Assembly (NCBI GenBank): GCA_030038035.1
Contig: JASHPP010000008.1
Coordinates: 1-5,940 of the forward strand
Reading direction: 5' to 3'
Source: Trebonia sp.
GTDB lineage: Bacteria; Actinomycetota; Actinomycetes; Streptosporangiales; Streptosporangiaceae
DNA: 5,940 nucleotides
Below the pieces are notes generated by a model, which worked only from the letters and a program-made list of their open reading frames with translations, ran no database searches and was not told the DNA's origin. Below, piece by piece: positions 5,641-5,940 of the stretch. How positions within the stretch are numbered: position 1 is the first letter of the stretch; every line of letters begins with the position of its first letter. Position numbers and translations under genes: made by a program.

Positions 5641-5940
5641 TCACATCAGGGCGGCGAGTTCGGTGATGGACGATACGGACAGGTCCCACGGCTTGGTGGC
5701 GACGCCGGCCCCGGGAATCCCCGGCCCTTGCTCCAGGGGCCTGGAGATGAACGCCGCCGCCAGGCCCGCCTGGCGGGCGGCTGCGAGGTCGGCCTCGTGC
5801 GCTGCGGCCAGCATGATTTCCCCCGGCTCAAGCCCGAGCATGGCGGCCGGCCGCAGGTACGCCTCCATGGCCGGCTTGTAGGCTTTTGTCACGTCCGAGC
5901 CGAGGATCAGGTCCCAGGGCAGCCCGCCCGCCTTCGCCAT
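5641..5940 (-). CDS. Type II haloacid dehalogenase-like HAD hydrolase, C-terminal part (5' end outside window)
   Basis: The last 99 codons of a HAD-superfamily protein, ending at TGA (5643-5641). The ATG at the window edge is probably internal, since the family continues upstream with the cap domain and the nucleophile Asp motif. In this fragment LPWDLILGSD (7-16), YKP with K22, Y28, and H48-E-A-D51 followed by LAAARQAGL match the type II (L-2-haloacid dehalogenase) group. K22, Y28 and D51 line up by spacing with K151, Y157 and D180 of the well-studied L-DEX enzyme. The serine and asparagine expected at S175 and N177 are A46 and H48 here. The fold is clear. Dehalogenation is doubtful, and another small-molecule hydrolase or phosphatase role is possible. 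It lies upstream of, and in the same direction as, the iron permease-like gene. Confidence 0.88.
   Translation of the reverse strand: MAKAGGLPWDLILGSDVTKAYKPAMEAYLRPAAMLGLEPGEIMLAAAHEADLAAARQAGLAAAFISRPLEQGPGIPGAGVATKPWDLSVSSITELAALM

Overview
The window is high-GC DNA with strongly GC-biased third codon positions, GTG and TTG starts and tightly packed genes. This points to an actinobacterium. A remnant of a mycothiol-dependent maleylpyruvate isomerase-type (MDMPI) gene agrees, because mycothiol is an actinobacterial thiol. I cannot name a genus. No RNA gene, CRISPR array, transposase or phage gene was seen.

Left part (1-2777, + strand): the 3' part of a double hot-dog, MaoC/FAS1-like acyl dehydratase gene runs in from the left edge. 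A compact hairpin follows its stop codon. Next comes a two-gene ABC-2 exporter operon: an ATPase (1057-2007) and a six-helix permease (2004-2777), overlapping by four bases (GTGA) and probably translationally coupled. No regulator or biosynthetic partner is in view, so the exported substrate is unknown.

Middle part (2778-4724): this is a worn stretch. It holds an orphan, minus-strand piece of a polytopic membrane protein (about 2870-3304, resembling the C-terminal part of GT39-type glycosyltransferases). An intact TMEM175-family channel gene follows (3502-4149, +). After it come two gene fragments placed back to back: the C-terminal half of an MDMPI-family enzyme (4172 to about 4561, -) and the last ~50 codons of a GNAT acetyltransferase (about 4572-4724, +). 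Both have lost their 5' halves at the same point, near 4562-4571, which looks like a deletion scar across an old divergent gene pair.

Right part (4725-5940): a short convergent intergenic region with an 11-bp inverted repeat, then two minus-strand genes. One is a low-affinity iron permease-like membrane protein (4885-5460) with a probable TTG start behind a good ribosome binding site. The other is the C-terminal third of a type II haloacid-dehalogenase-like HAD protein that runs off the right edge.

The genes do not form one pathway; the window reads as ordinary accessory chromosome with local decay. I found no convincing undescribed system. The most informative observation is the double truncation near 4565.
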